DNA of 64,000 nt from DASZQL01 sp964391865. GTDB taxonomy: Bacteria; Planctomycetota; Phycisphaerae; Phycisphaerales; UBA1924. The notes beneath the pieces are model-generated. The model saw nothing but the letters and a program-made list of their open reading frames with translations, made no database searches and had not been told where the DNA came from. Below are positions 15,768 to 24,250 of the stretch, one piece after another. The position numbers and the translations under genes were made by a program. How positions within the stretch are numbered: position 1 is the first letter of the stretch; each line of letters opens with the position of its first letter. The stretch covers positions 434,001-498,000 of the forward strand of contig CAYMNQ010000002.1 of assembly GCA_964391865.1 (NCBI GenBank). The letters are read 5' to 3'.

Positions 15768-18700
15768 TGATTTGCAGTCGTCGGCTCGGATTTGCCGGGA
15801 TGAACATCCGCTTCCGCTATCTCAGGCTTCCCACCGAACCACTCGCTGCCGCGCTGGATCAGCGCGTAGAACAGCGGCACGAAGAAGATGGCGAGGAACG
15901 TCGCCGCCAGCATGCCGCCCATCACTCCCGTGCCGATCGAGTGGCGCCCCGCGGCGCCCGCGCCCTGCGCGATGACCAGCGGCACGACGCCCAGGATGAA
16001 CGCCAGCGACGTCATGATGATGGGGCGGAAGCGGAGCCGGGCCGCCTCGGTCGCCGCTTCGGCGATGGGTTTGCCCTGCTTGCGCAGCGCGACGCAGAAC
16101 TCGACGATCAGGATCGCGTTCTTCGCCGCCAGCCCGATGAGCGTGAGCAGCCCGATCTGGAAGTAGATGTCGGCGTCCGTGCCGCGGATCAGCACGGCGG
16201 CGAAGGCGCCGACGATGCCGATGGGCACCGCGAGCAGCACCGCGATGGGCAGAGACCACTTCTCGTACTGCGCCGCGAGCACGAGGAAGACGACCACCAA
16301 GCCGAACGCCATCACGATGGGCGCCTGGTTGCCCGCTTTGATTTCCTGGTACGACGCGCCGGACCACTCGTAGCCGTAGCCGGCGGGGAGCGTGCCGGCG
16401 ACGTCGCGCATCGCGTCCATCGCTTCGCCCGTGCTGCGCCCCGGTGCGGGAGCGCCGCTGATCTGCGTCGAGGGGAACCCGTTGAATCGACTGACGACGC
16501 TGGGGCCCGACTGGAACTTCGTCTGCACGATGCCGGCGAGGGGCACCATGTTGCCCTGGTCGTTGCGGACATAGACCTTGCCGATGTCGTCGGGGGTCTT
16601 GCGGAACTGCGGCTCCGCTTGGAGCTGCACACGCCAGACGCGCCCGAACTTGTCGAAGTCGTTGACGTACAGCGCGCCGAAATATGCCGCCAGCGCATCG
16701 AAGACGTCGCTGATCCGCACGCCCATCATCTTGGTCATCGTGCGGTCGAGATCGATGAAGAGCTGCGGAAGCGTGACGCGGAGTGTGGAGTTCATCGCCG
16801 CCAACTCCGGGCGCTGGGCGGCTTCCTTCATGAATTGATCGTTCGCTTCGGCGAGGGCGCGGATGTCGGCGCTGCCGCGGGCCTGGAGCTGGAACTCGAA
16901 ACCGGCCCGCGCGCCGAGCCCCTGGATCGCCGGCGGGTTGAAGGTGAGAACCAGCGCTTCCCTGATCTGCGAGAACGCACCCCACGCGGCCCCGATCACC
17001 GCGCGGGCGTGCTGCTCGGGGTTCTTCCGCTCGCTCCACGGCTTCAGGGGCACGAACACGGTCGCGGCGCTCGTGCTGTTCGTGCTGCCCGAGAGCAGGT
17101 CAAGCCCGCCCAGCACGATCACATCCGCCACGTTCGGATTCGCGAGATAGAACCCCTCGACCTTCTTCAGCACGTCATTCGTGCGGTCGAGCGAGGCGCC
17201 GTCGGGCAGTTGCACGGCGGTGATGACGTAGCCCTGATCCTCATCGGGGATGAAGCCGGTGGGCACGCGCTGGATGAGGCTCCAGCCGACGTACATCAGC
17301 CCGCCGAAGAGAAGGAGCGTGACGATCGCGCCGCGGATGGCGAGCCGCACGGTGCCAGCGTAGCCCGCGGTGATCGCGTTGAACACGCTGTCGAACCAGC
17401 GGAAGAGGATGAACTTCTTGCCGTGCGAGGGTTTCAGGAGCAGCCGGCACAGCGCGGGGCTGAGCGTGAGGGCGACCACGCCCGAGATCGCCACGCTGAT
17501 CGCGATCGTGACAGCGAACTGCCGGTACATCTCGCCCGTGAAACCCTTTAGGAACGCGACGGGCAGGAACACCGCCGAGAGGACCAGCACGATGGCGATG
17601 ACGGGGCCGGTGACCTCGTTCATCGCTTTGATCGTCGCTTCGCGGACGGGGAGCTTCTCGTCGTGCATGATACGTTCGACGTTCTCGACCACGACGATCG
17701 CGTCGTCGACGACGATGCCGATCGCCAGCACCATGCCGAAGAGCGTGAGGGTGTTGATGGTGAAGCCCAGCGCCGCCATCCCAGCGAAAGTGCCGATGAT
17801 CGAGACGGGCACCGCGATCAGCGGGATGAGGGTCGCCCGCCACGACTGCAGAAAAATGAACACCACGACGATCACGAGCACGACGGCTTCGAGCAGCGTG
17901 TGGACCACGCCCTCGATCGATTCGTCGATGAACTTGGTGGTGTCGTAGGGGATGTCGTAGGAAACGCCCTTGGGGAAGCTGGCGGACATGCCGTCCATCG
18001 CGTCCCGCACCGCCTGCACGGTGGCGAGCGCGTTCGCGCCGACCTGCAGATAGATAATGACAAGCGTGGTCGGCTTGCCGTTGAGTCGCCCGAAGAGGTC
18101 GTAGCTCTGCGAGCCGAGCTCGATGGTCGCGACGTCCTTCAGCTTGATCATCGAGCCGTCGGGGTTGGCGCGGAGGATGATGTTGCCGTATTCCTCGGGG
18201 TCGTCGAGCCGCCCCTCGGTGAGCGCGGGGATGGTCAGCACGGTCTGGCCCGAGTTCGGCTCCTGCCCGATGCGCCCGGCGGCGAAGATCGCGTTCTGCT
18301 CGCGGATCGAGTTGGCGAGGTCGGTGACGGTGAACCCCTTCTGCGCCAGCCGGTCGGGGTTGACCCAGATGCGCATGGCGTAGTCGCGCGAGCCGTAGAC
18401 CAGCACGTCGCCGCAGCCGGGGATGCGCTTCAGCGCGTCGAGGAAGTTGATGGTCGCGTAGTTCGAGAGGAACAGGTCGTCGTACTGCGGGTCATCGGAG
18501 TTCAGCGCGATGACGCACAGCATGTTCGACGACTTCTTCGTGACCGTGACGCCCTGACGCTTCACCACGTCGGGAAGACGCGGCTCGGCGATCGCCAGCC
18601 GGTTCTGCACATCCACCGCCGCGATGTCCTGGTCCGACCCGATGTCGAACGTCGCGGTGAGGACCATGTTGCCGTCGTTGCTCGACTGCGATTGGTAGTA

Positions 18701-18931
18701 GATGAGGTTCTTCGCGCCAGAGAGCTGCTGCTCGATCGGGGCGGCGACGGACTGCGCCACCGTCTCCGCGCTCGCGCCCTGGTACTGCGTCGCCACCTGC
18801 ACCGTGGGCGGCACGATCTCGGGGAACTGCGCGATCGGCAGCGTCAGCATCGCCACCGCGCCGAGCAGCGTGATGAGCAGCGAGAGCACCGTCGCGAAGA
18901 CCGGGCGATCGATGAAGAATTTCGAGATCAT
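15764..18931 (-). CDS. RND efflux permease, HAE-1/AcrB family
   Basis: A 1055-residue inner-membrane proton antiporter that exports drugs or other hydrophobic compounds, working as a trimer with an adaptor and an outer-membrane channel. The N-terminus 'FFIDRPVFATVLSLLITLLGAVAML' starts the first helix; the first large periplasmic domain follows. The essential proton-relay Asp pair is in 'LAIGIVVDDAIVVVENVERIM'. Family motifs such as 'PVAFLKGFTGEMYRQFAVTIA' and 'GLAAKNAILIVEFCVALRKQG' are present. The length is standard. It starts inside the adaptor stop codon (4-bp overlap), so the two are translated together. No TolC-like gene is nearby. Confidence 0.95.
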   Translation of the reverse strand: MISKFFIDRPVFATVLSLLITLLGAVAMLTLPIAQFPEIVPPTVQVATQYQGASAETVAQSVAAPIEQQLSGAKNLIYYQSQSSNDGNMVLTATFDIGSDQDIAAVDVQNRLAIAEPRLPDVVKRQGVTVTKKSSNMLCVIALNSDDPQYDDLFLSNYATINFLDALKRIPGCGDVLVYGSRDYAMRIWVNPDRLAQKGFTVTDLANSIREQNAIFAAGRIGQEPNSGQTVLTIPALTEGRLDDPEEYGNIILRANPDGSMIKLKDVATIELGSQSYDLFGRLNGKPTTLVIIYLQVGANALATVQAVRDAMDGMSASFPKGVSYDIPYDTTKFIDESIEGVVHTLLEAVVLVIVVVFIFLQSWRATLIPLIAVPVSIIGTFAGMAALGFTINTLTLFGMVLAIGIVVDDAIVVVENVERIMHDEKLPVREATIKAMNEVTGPVIAIVLVLSAVFLPVAFLKGFTGEMYRQFAVTIAISVAISGVVALTLSPALCRLLLKPSHGKKFILFRWFDSVFNAITAGYAGTVRLAIRGAIVTLLLFGGLMYVGWSLIQRVPTGFIPDEDQGYVITAVQLPDGASLDRTNDVLKKVEGFYLANPNVADVIVLGGLDLLSGSTNSTSAATVFVPLKPWSERKNPEQHARAVIGAAWGAFSQIREALVLTFNPPAIQGLGARAGFEFQLQARGSADIRALAEANDQFMKEAAQRPELAAMNSTLRVTLPQLFIDLDRTMTKMMGVRISDVFDALAAYFGALYVNDFDKFGRVWRVQLQAEPQFRKTPDDIGKVYVRNDQGNMVPLAGIVQTKFQSGPSVVSRFNGFPSTQISGAPAPGRSTGEAMDAMRDVAGTLPAGYGYEWSGASYQEIKAGNQAPIVMAFGLVVVFLVLAAQYEKWSLPIAVLLAVPIGIVGAFAAVLIRGTDADIYFQIGLLTLIGLAAKNAILIVEFCVALRKQGKPIAEAATEAARLRFRPIIMTSLAFILGVVPLVIAQGAGAAGRHSIGTGVMGGMLAATFLAIFFVPLFYALIQRGSEWFGGKPEIAEADVHPGKSEPTTANH

Positions 18932-20121
18932 GATTCGCCCTTCGCCGGCGCGCCCACGACGCGCACCGTCATGCCCGGCTGGATCTTCTGCACGCCCTCA
19001 ACGATCACGCGGTCGCCCGGCTTCACGCCGCGCTCGATCACCCAGTCGCTCCCCAGCCACTGCCCGGTCGCCACGGGGCGGAGTTCGACCTTGTTCTCGG
19101 CGTCGGCGATGAAGACGAACTGCCCGTTGGGCTGCGAGAGCACCGCCTGCTGCGGCACGGTCAGCGTGTTCGGACGCTCCCAGCCCAGAATCTGCACCTT
19201 GACGAACTGCCCCGGCTTCAAGCGTTCCTGCGGGTTCGGGAACTCGGCGCGGACCATGCCGGTGCCCGTGCCGGGGTCGATGCGCACATCGACGAAGTTG
19301 AGCGTGCCCTTCTGATCGTACGGCGTGCCGTCGATCAGTGTGATGGAGCACTCGATCTTCCCGCCGGGGGAGTTGGGGTCAATCGTTCCCTTCGAGTACG
19401 TAATGCGCCCGGAGCGGACGTTCTCCTGCCACTCGAGGATTTCACGCTCGCTGATGGTGAAGTTCACGTAGATCGGGTCGTACTGCACGACCTCCGCGAG
19501 CAGGCTGTTCTGCCCCGAATCGACCAGCGCGCCTTCCTCTTTCTGCGCTTTGCCGATCCGCCCGGTGACGGGCGACGCGATCTTCGTATAGCTCAGGTTC
19601 ACGTTCGCGGCATCGAGATTCGCTTTCGCCAATTCGGCGGCGGCGGCCCGCTCGTCGCGCTGCGCCTTCGCGGTGTCCACTTCCTGCTGGTTCGTGCCCC
19701 CCTGCTCGAACGCAGACCGCACTCGCGTGAGCGTGACCTCCGCCAGGTCGAGCGACGCCTTCGCTTGCGCGACGCGCGCGGTGGCGATGTCCACCTCCGC
19801 CTGGAACGATCGCGCGTCTAGCATGAAGAGCGGATCGCCCTCCTTCACGCGCCCGCCCTCTTCGAACGTGCGTTTGAGCAGATACCCCTGCAGCTTGGCG
19901 CGGACCTGCACCGTCTTCGATGAGTCGGTCTGCCCGATGAATTCGTAGAACACCGGCACGGTGCCGGGCGAAACGCTGACCGTCGCCACCTCCGGGGGCG
20001 GGGGCGTGGGGCGCGACTGCTCTTCTTTCTTGCACCCCGCGGCGATGGCGCACAGACCGGCCGCTGCCGAGAACCATGCCGCCCAACCCGCCGCTCGCCG
20101 CCCGCACTGCGCGATCGTCAT
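18928..20121 (-). CDS. RND efflux periplasmic adaptor lipoprotein (AcrA/MexA family)
   Basis: A 397-residue adaptor that links the permease to an outer-membrane channel. It has a lipoprotein signal ending in the lipobox 'AIAAGC' (Cys30) followed by charged residues. Then come the first half of the lipoyl/barrel-sandwich domain ('VSPGTVPVFYEFIGQTDSS', 'VQVRAKLQGYL'), an alpha hairpin about 105-170 ('ATARVAQAKASLDLAEVTLT'), the second lipoyl half ('IASPVTGRIGKAQKEEGALV') and a beta-barrel domain. A Pro-rich linker follows the Cys. The terminator at 20204-20238 separates it from the gene upstream, so it should have its own promoter in 20122-20203. Confidence 0.94.
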   Translation of the reverse strand: MTIAQCGRRAAGWAAWFSAAAGLCAIAAGCKKEEQSRPTPPPPEVATVSVSPGTVPVFYEFIGQTDSSKTVQVRAKLQGYLLKRTFEEGGRVKEGDPLFMLDARSFQAEVDIATARVAQAKASLDLAEVTLTRVRSAFEQGGTNQQEVDTAKAQRDERAAAAELAKANLDAANVNLSYTKIASPVTGRIGKAQKEEGALVDSGQNSLLAEVVQYDPIYVNFTISEREILEWQENVRSGRITYSKGTIDPNSPGGKIECSITLIDGTPYDQKGTLNFVDVRIDPGTGTGMVRAEFPNPQERLKPGQFVKVQILGWERPNTLTVPQQAVLSQPNGQFVFIADAENKVELRPVATGQWLGSDWVIERGVKPGDRVIVEGVQKIQPGMTVRVVGAPAKGES

Positions 20122-20203
20122 CTGATGTTCCTTTCGCCGCTGCCGACCGGCGGCATCGTAACCCGCGATTCCTGGCGCGCCGAGCGGATTCGCGCCGCGG
20201 CGG

Positions 20204-20238
20204 CAAAAGAAAAGCGGCGGGCCAGCCGGCCCGCCGCT
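20204..20238 (-). terminator. Strong intrinsic terminator
   Basis: AGCGGCGGGCC (20213-20223) pairs perfectly with GGCCCGCCGCT (20228-20238) over 11 bp with a 4-nt loop. Read on the minus strand it is followed by TTTTCTTTT (20212-20204). It should end transcription of the OmcB-like gene (stop at 20302) and insulate the efflux operon that starts at 20121. Confidence 0.92.
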
Positions 20239-20301
20239 CGTGGAGTTCGATCATCGATCATCGCGCCGAGTGACACGCGTCACCCGGCGAGCAAGGTTCG
20301 A

Positions 20302-21948
20302 TTACTTGTCGATGAAGTTGGTGAGCTCGTCGTCGCGAACCGGGGTCTTGATCTCGGAGCAGGTGGTCTCGCCGATGACGAGGAGTTCGCCGCTCTTGGT
20401 CGCGCGGACCACGAAGCTGCCGCCCTTCACCGCGCCCGGGGCGAGCGTGCCGAAGTTGAACTCGACCTTGCCGCCGACCAGCTTGCCCTCGGCCGAGGAG
20501 ATGAACTCCATGCCGGCGGGGAGCGTGAGGACCATCTTGGTGTTGGTCAGGTTGACTTGGCCCTGGTTCTTGACTTCGACGCGGTAGGTCTGCGGGTCGC
20601 CGACGGTGGTAACGCCCGTGTCGTCCGTCACAAGGGTGCCGATGTCGGGCACGCCGATGACGCTGCTGTTGCACTGGTCGGTGACCTGCGCGGCGCAGTT
20701 CGCGTTCGCGGTGGCGGAGCAGGTGATCTGCCCGGCGCCGCTGGTGCGGGCGGTGTAAGAGACCGTCTTCGTCTCGCCGGGGTTCAGATTGCCGAGGTTC
20801 CAGGTGACGGTGCCGCCGCCCGTGCCGCCGTTGTCAGCCGAGACGAAGGTGGTGTTGGGAGAAACGGTGGCGCGGACCACGGTGCTCTCGGCGACAGCGT
20901 CGCCCGTGTTCTTCACGGTGAACTTGCAGGTGACGTTCCGGCCGATGAGGGCCTGACCGCCGCACTCCGCCTTGATGGTGAGGACCGGCTGCTTGATGAC
21001 GGTGGCGACCTTCGCCGACTCGGCGGTCAGTCCGCCGGTGGCGGACGCGGTCACGAAGTTCTCGTAGCGCCCGGTCTTGGCAGCCTTGAGGGTGATGCTG
21101 GTCTTCTTGGACTCACCGCCCGCGAGAGTGCCGACGTCCCAGGTCCACTCGCTCTTGCCGTCAACAGTAGTGAGGCCGGCGGGCATGCGGTCAACGACCT
21201 TCACGCCTTCAGCCGCGCCTGAACCGGGGTTGGTGACGGTGATGGTGGCGCTGATCGTGTCGCACACCAGCTTCTCGGGGTCCATGGTCTTGGTAACCGC
21301 GAGAGCCGGCTGGACGACCTGCGTAGCCACGCAGAGCACGTTGTTGTAGCTCGCGGTGATGCAGTTGCTCGCCTGACCGACCTTGGCGGCGGTGGCGCTG
21401 ACCTTGATCGTGCGGCTCTCGCCCGGCTTCATATCGCCGAGGGCCCAAACCACCGAGCCGTCCGCGCCGCGGCTGAACGCCGGGTTGGAGGACGTGAGGC
21501 TCAGGTTGTCCATGCTCTCGTTCTTGACGACCACGTTCTGGAGGTTGCCGTTCGTCAGGTTGCAGACCACGATGTCGTAGTCGTACGGCGCGCCGGCGCG
21601 GACCTGGCGGGGCATCATCTGAGTGATCAGGAGAGCGCTGGAGCGCTCATCCCCGGTCGGGAAGGCGAGCGACGAGGCGGTCCAGCCCGCTGGCACCGTC
21701 GGACGGCAGAGGCCGGTCGGGGCGGGGGTCGGCTTCGGTTCGAACTTGCCCTTGTTCGCGGAGTCATCGATCGGCGCGGGTTTGGCGACGGCCTTCGGCG
21801 CGCCAGCATAGTCGCGGCGCTCCGGCTCGCGGAAATCGACGTTGTACTTGTCCGTGCGGTTCGCGGTGGAATCGCAGGCGCTCAAACCCGTCACGCTCAT
21901 CGCGGCCAAAGCCGCCACGAACAGACCCGACCATTTCGTTGCTTTCAT
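20302..21948 (-). CDS. OmcB-like cysteine-rich lipoprotein with DUF11-type repeats
   Basis: A 548-residue envelope protein. It has a lipoprotein signal ending 'VTGLSAC' (Cys about 25), a Pro/Lys-rich linker, then about four DUF11-type Ig-like repeats, each with the pattern 'VTNPGSGAAEGVKVVDRMPAGL ... W.LG.L.PGE'. Twelve cysteines are spread over the chain, eleven outside the lipobox. Repeat order, cysteine pairs and the C-terminal 'PVRDDELTNFIDK' recall the chlamydial 60-kDa cysteine-rich outer-membrane protein OmcB, which is disulfide-linked and stabilises the envelope; homology is inferred from memory of that family. It is a single-gene unit with a strong terminator. Confidence 0.82.
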   Translation of the reverse strand: MKATKWSGLFVAALAAMSVTGLSACDSTANRTDKYNVDFREPERRDYAGAPKAVAKPAPIDDSANKGKFEPKPTPAPTGLCRPTVPAGWTASSLAFPTGDERSSALLITQMMPRQVRAGAPYDYDIVVCNLTNGNLQNVVVKNESMDNLSLTSSNPAFSRGADGSVVWALGDMKPGESRTIKVSATAAKVGQASNCITASYNNVLCVATQVVQPALAVTKTMDPEKLVCDTISATITVTNPGSGAAEGVKVVDRMPAGLTTVDGKSEWTWDVGTLAGGESKKTSITLKAAKTGRYENFVTASATGGLTAESAKVATVIKQPVLTIKAECGGQALIGRNVTCKFTVKNTGDAVAESTVVRATVSPNTTFVSADNGGTGGGTVTWNLGNLNPGETKTVSYTARTSGAGQITCSATANANCAAQVTDQCNSSVIGVPDIGTLVTDDTGVTTVGDPQTYRVEVKNQGQVNLTNTKMVLTLPAGMEFISSAEGKLVGGKVEFNFGTLAPGAVKGGSFVVRATKSGELLVIGETTCSEIKTPVRDDELTNFIDK

Positions 21949-22264
21949 CGTTTGTGAACTCCACGAGGTGTGAGTGATATGTGTTCCCTATGACCGTCAG
22001 CGGCCGGAGAATACCACAGAATCACATCGATAGTGCGGAAACGGCTCAAGTCCACTTGGTTCGCCACGTTCCTCCGCCATTGAGTTGTGTTGGACGGACG
22101 GACACTGACACAACGGAAGATGAGACATGTAGCCGCCATCGCGCAACTCATGCGCTGAATGAGTATTCAGTTGAGCGCTCATTCGCCACCGACACCGGGG
22201 GAGTCTTCGCCTGAGCTTTCTCTAGATTGACCCCAGTGTCCAAGATCATCCAATCAAGCACCGA
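21949..22264. other. 316-bp gap with inverted repeat, upstream of the OmcB-like gene
   Basis: This gap holds the promoter region of the OmcB-like gene and the 3' flank of the SecA-like gene, both on the minus strand. GTTGTGT (22084-22090) is mirrored by ACACAAC (22108-22114) around a GGAC-GGAC-GGAC triplet repeat. The DNA is clearly less GC-rich than its surroundings. No gene is supported here. Confidence 0.45.
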
Positions 22265-24250
22265 TCAGATATCTGAAATCGACAGTCCGAGGGCGTCGTC
22301 AAGCCAATCATCGGAATCAATGATGGCCCGCCGGTTGGCTGTGGCAGTCAACCTCAATCTCATCCACACGACACAGAGCATGATCGAAGCCAAGGTGCTA
22401 CCGACGGCATTCGATCGGCCGGCCTCGATCAACGCCCGCGCGGCCAAACCGCGCAGCGGCGCATCTTCAGCGCTGACGAACGACACCGCCGAGCCGGCGT
22501 TGCCCTGTCGCGCCGTGCGCCCGAAGAGCTGACGCTCGAGCCGCGGCGAGTCGTTGAGTTCCGCGGCGATGACATGCAACCCCCCCCGAGCGGCGGCGTC
22601 AGCGGCAAGCGTGATGTCGGTCCCGCGGCCCGCCATGTTTGTCGCCACCGTCACGCGCCCGGGCTCGCCCGCACGGGCGATGATCGCCGCTTCATCCCCA
22701 TCGCGCACGGCGTTCAGCACCGCGTGCACCACGCCGGCGCGGGTGAGTTCCTCGCTCAGCGCCGCCGACTCACCGATCGAGCGCACGCCGACCAATACCG
22801 GGCGCCCTGCGTCGAGCACTCGGCGAGCCTCTTCAACCACCGCGCGCCGGCGCGCGAGCGCATCCGCGAAGAACCGGCGCGGCTGAACCACCCGTTGACA
22901 TTGGCGGTTCGTCGGGATGCGCACCACCGGGAGCCCGTATACCTGCCACAGCTCCGAGCGCTCTTCCCACGCGGTCCCGCTCATGCCCGACAGTTGGCGG
23001 TAGAGCCGGAAGAACCGCTGGAAGCTGATCCGCGCGAGCGCCTCGGTGTCGGGGCGGATGTCGAGCGATTCCTTCGCTTCGATCGCCGGGTGCAGACCCT
23101 CGCGCCACGAACGGTCGGGTGCCAGACGCCCGGTCGATTCGTCAACGATCACGACGCGCCCGTCGCGGACGATGTAATCGCGCTCGCGCTCGAACAGATC
23201 GCGGGCGGCGATCGCCTGCACCACCGCTTCTTCCCATCGCCGGGGCGTGACGCCCCTCGGCTCGGGAAACTCGCTTCGGCTCGCGCGGATCGCGTCGCGC
23301 CCGGTCGGGGTGAGCATCACGTCGCGCCGCGCGCGGTCGAGCGTGTAGTGCGCCCCATCGCGGAGATGCTCCGCCGCCAAGCGGGCCGCGCGGGCGAACG
23401 ACGGATCAGCCTCGGGGGCGCCGATTCCTTGGGAAATGATCAGCGGCGTAATGGCGTCGTCGATCAGCACGGCGTCGGCCTCGTCGACGATGGCGCACCC
23501 GAGCCCACGCATGAGCAGACACGAGAGGTCCGCCGCGCCGTCGCGCGAGCGCAGCTGCGCCGCCGCGCTCGTGCCGATGCCGGCGAGGTGCAGCCGATCG
23601 CGCAGGAAGTCGGCAGCGGCTTCCTTGCTCGTGCAGTACGTGACATCCGCGTGCCACGCGGAGCGGCGCTCGGCGTGGGGCGTGCCCTGCGCGATCCATG
23701 CCGCGCGCACGCCGCAGTATCCGTAGAGCGGCGCCATCCACTGAGCGTCCCGCCGCGCGAGGTAGTCATTCGCCGTCACGACGTGGCAGCCGCGCCCGCG
23801 CCAGGCGCTCACGACCGCGGGCAGCGTGGCGGTGAGCGTCTTGCCCTCGCCCGTCGCCATCTCCGCCACGCACCCGCGCGCGAGCGCCAGCGCCCCCGCA
23901 AGCTGCACGACATACGGCCGCTGCCCGAGAGTGCGGAACGCCGCTTCGCGCACCAGCGCGAACGCGGCGTCAAGATCGGCGTCCGTGTCGCGCCCTGCGC
24001 GGAATGCCTCGCGCGCTCCGGCGAGCCGCTCGCGCAGACGCGCGTCGGAGAGTGATTCGATCTCGGCGCGCAGCGCGTCGATCAGCGATGCGCGCCGGAG
24101 GAACCCGCCGGGGCGAGCGCGCAGCCGCGCGATCGGCCCCATCGCCCGGCGCGCGGCGGCGTCCCAGCCCTTCATCCGCTCGCGCCGGAGCGAGAGCGAT
24201 GAGAGGGCGCGCCACTGCGCCGCGGTGATGGCTGCGGGAAGCGCCGTCAT
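22265..24250 (-). CDS. SecA-like motor ATPase lacking the C-terminal domains
   Basis: A 661-residue paralogue of the preprotein translocase motor SecA. Seen: Walker A 'ATGEGKT' (132-138), 'HVVTANDYLARRDAQWM', Walker B in the form 'DEAD' (256-259, usually DEVD in SecA) followed by 'AVLIDDAITPLIIS', 'GMSGTAWEERSELWQVYGLPVVRIPTN', 'VATNMAGRGTDITL' and a changed 'QLFGRTARQGNAGSA'. The chain ends soon after the second RecA-like domain; the helical wing, the long C-terminal linker and the zinc-binding tail of housekeeping SecA are missing. It starts inside the stop of the M50 peptidase gene (4-bp overlap). It is probably a dedicated motor for a special export process, not the general SecA. Confidence 0.88.
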   Translation of the reverse strand: MTALPAAITAAQWRALSSLSLRRERMKGWDAAARRAMGPIARLRARPGGFLRRASLIDALRAEIESLSDARLRERLAGAREAFRAGRDTDADLDAAFALVREAAFRTLGQRPYVVQLAGALALARGCVAEMATGEGKTLTATLPAVVSAWRGRGCHVVTANDYLARRDAQWMAPLYGYCGVRAAWIAQGTPHAERRSAWHADVTYCTSKEAAADFLRDRLHLAGIGTSAAAQLRSRDGAADLSCLLMRGLGCAIVDEADAVLIDDAITPLIISQGIGAPEADPSFARAARLAAEHLRDGAHYTLDRARRDVMLTPTGRDAIRASRSEFPEPRGVTPRRWEEAVVQAIAARDLFERERDYIVRDGRVVIVDESTGRLAPDRSWREGLHPAIEAKESLDIRPDTEALARISFQRFFRLYRQLSGMSGTAWEERSELWQVYGLPVVRIPTNRQCQRVVQPRRFFADALARRRAVVEEARRVLDAGRPVLVGVRSIGESAALSEELTRAGVVHAVLNAVRDGDEAAIIARAGEPGRVTVATNMAGRGTDITLAADAAARGGLHVIAAELNDSPRLERQLFGRTARQGNAGSAVSFVSAEDAPLRGLAARALIEAGRSNAVGSTLASIMLCVVWMRLRLTATANRRAIIDSDDWLDDALGLSISDI

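Noticed and set aside
17663..19315. 550-codon plus-strand frame
   Set aside because: Antisense to the RND permease and adaptor, which carry clear motifs.
22574..24055. 493-codon plus-strand frame
   Set aside because: Antisense to the SecA-like gene; His/Arg-rich shadow composition.
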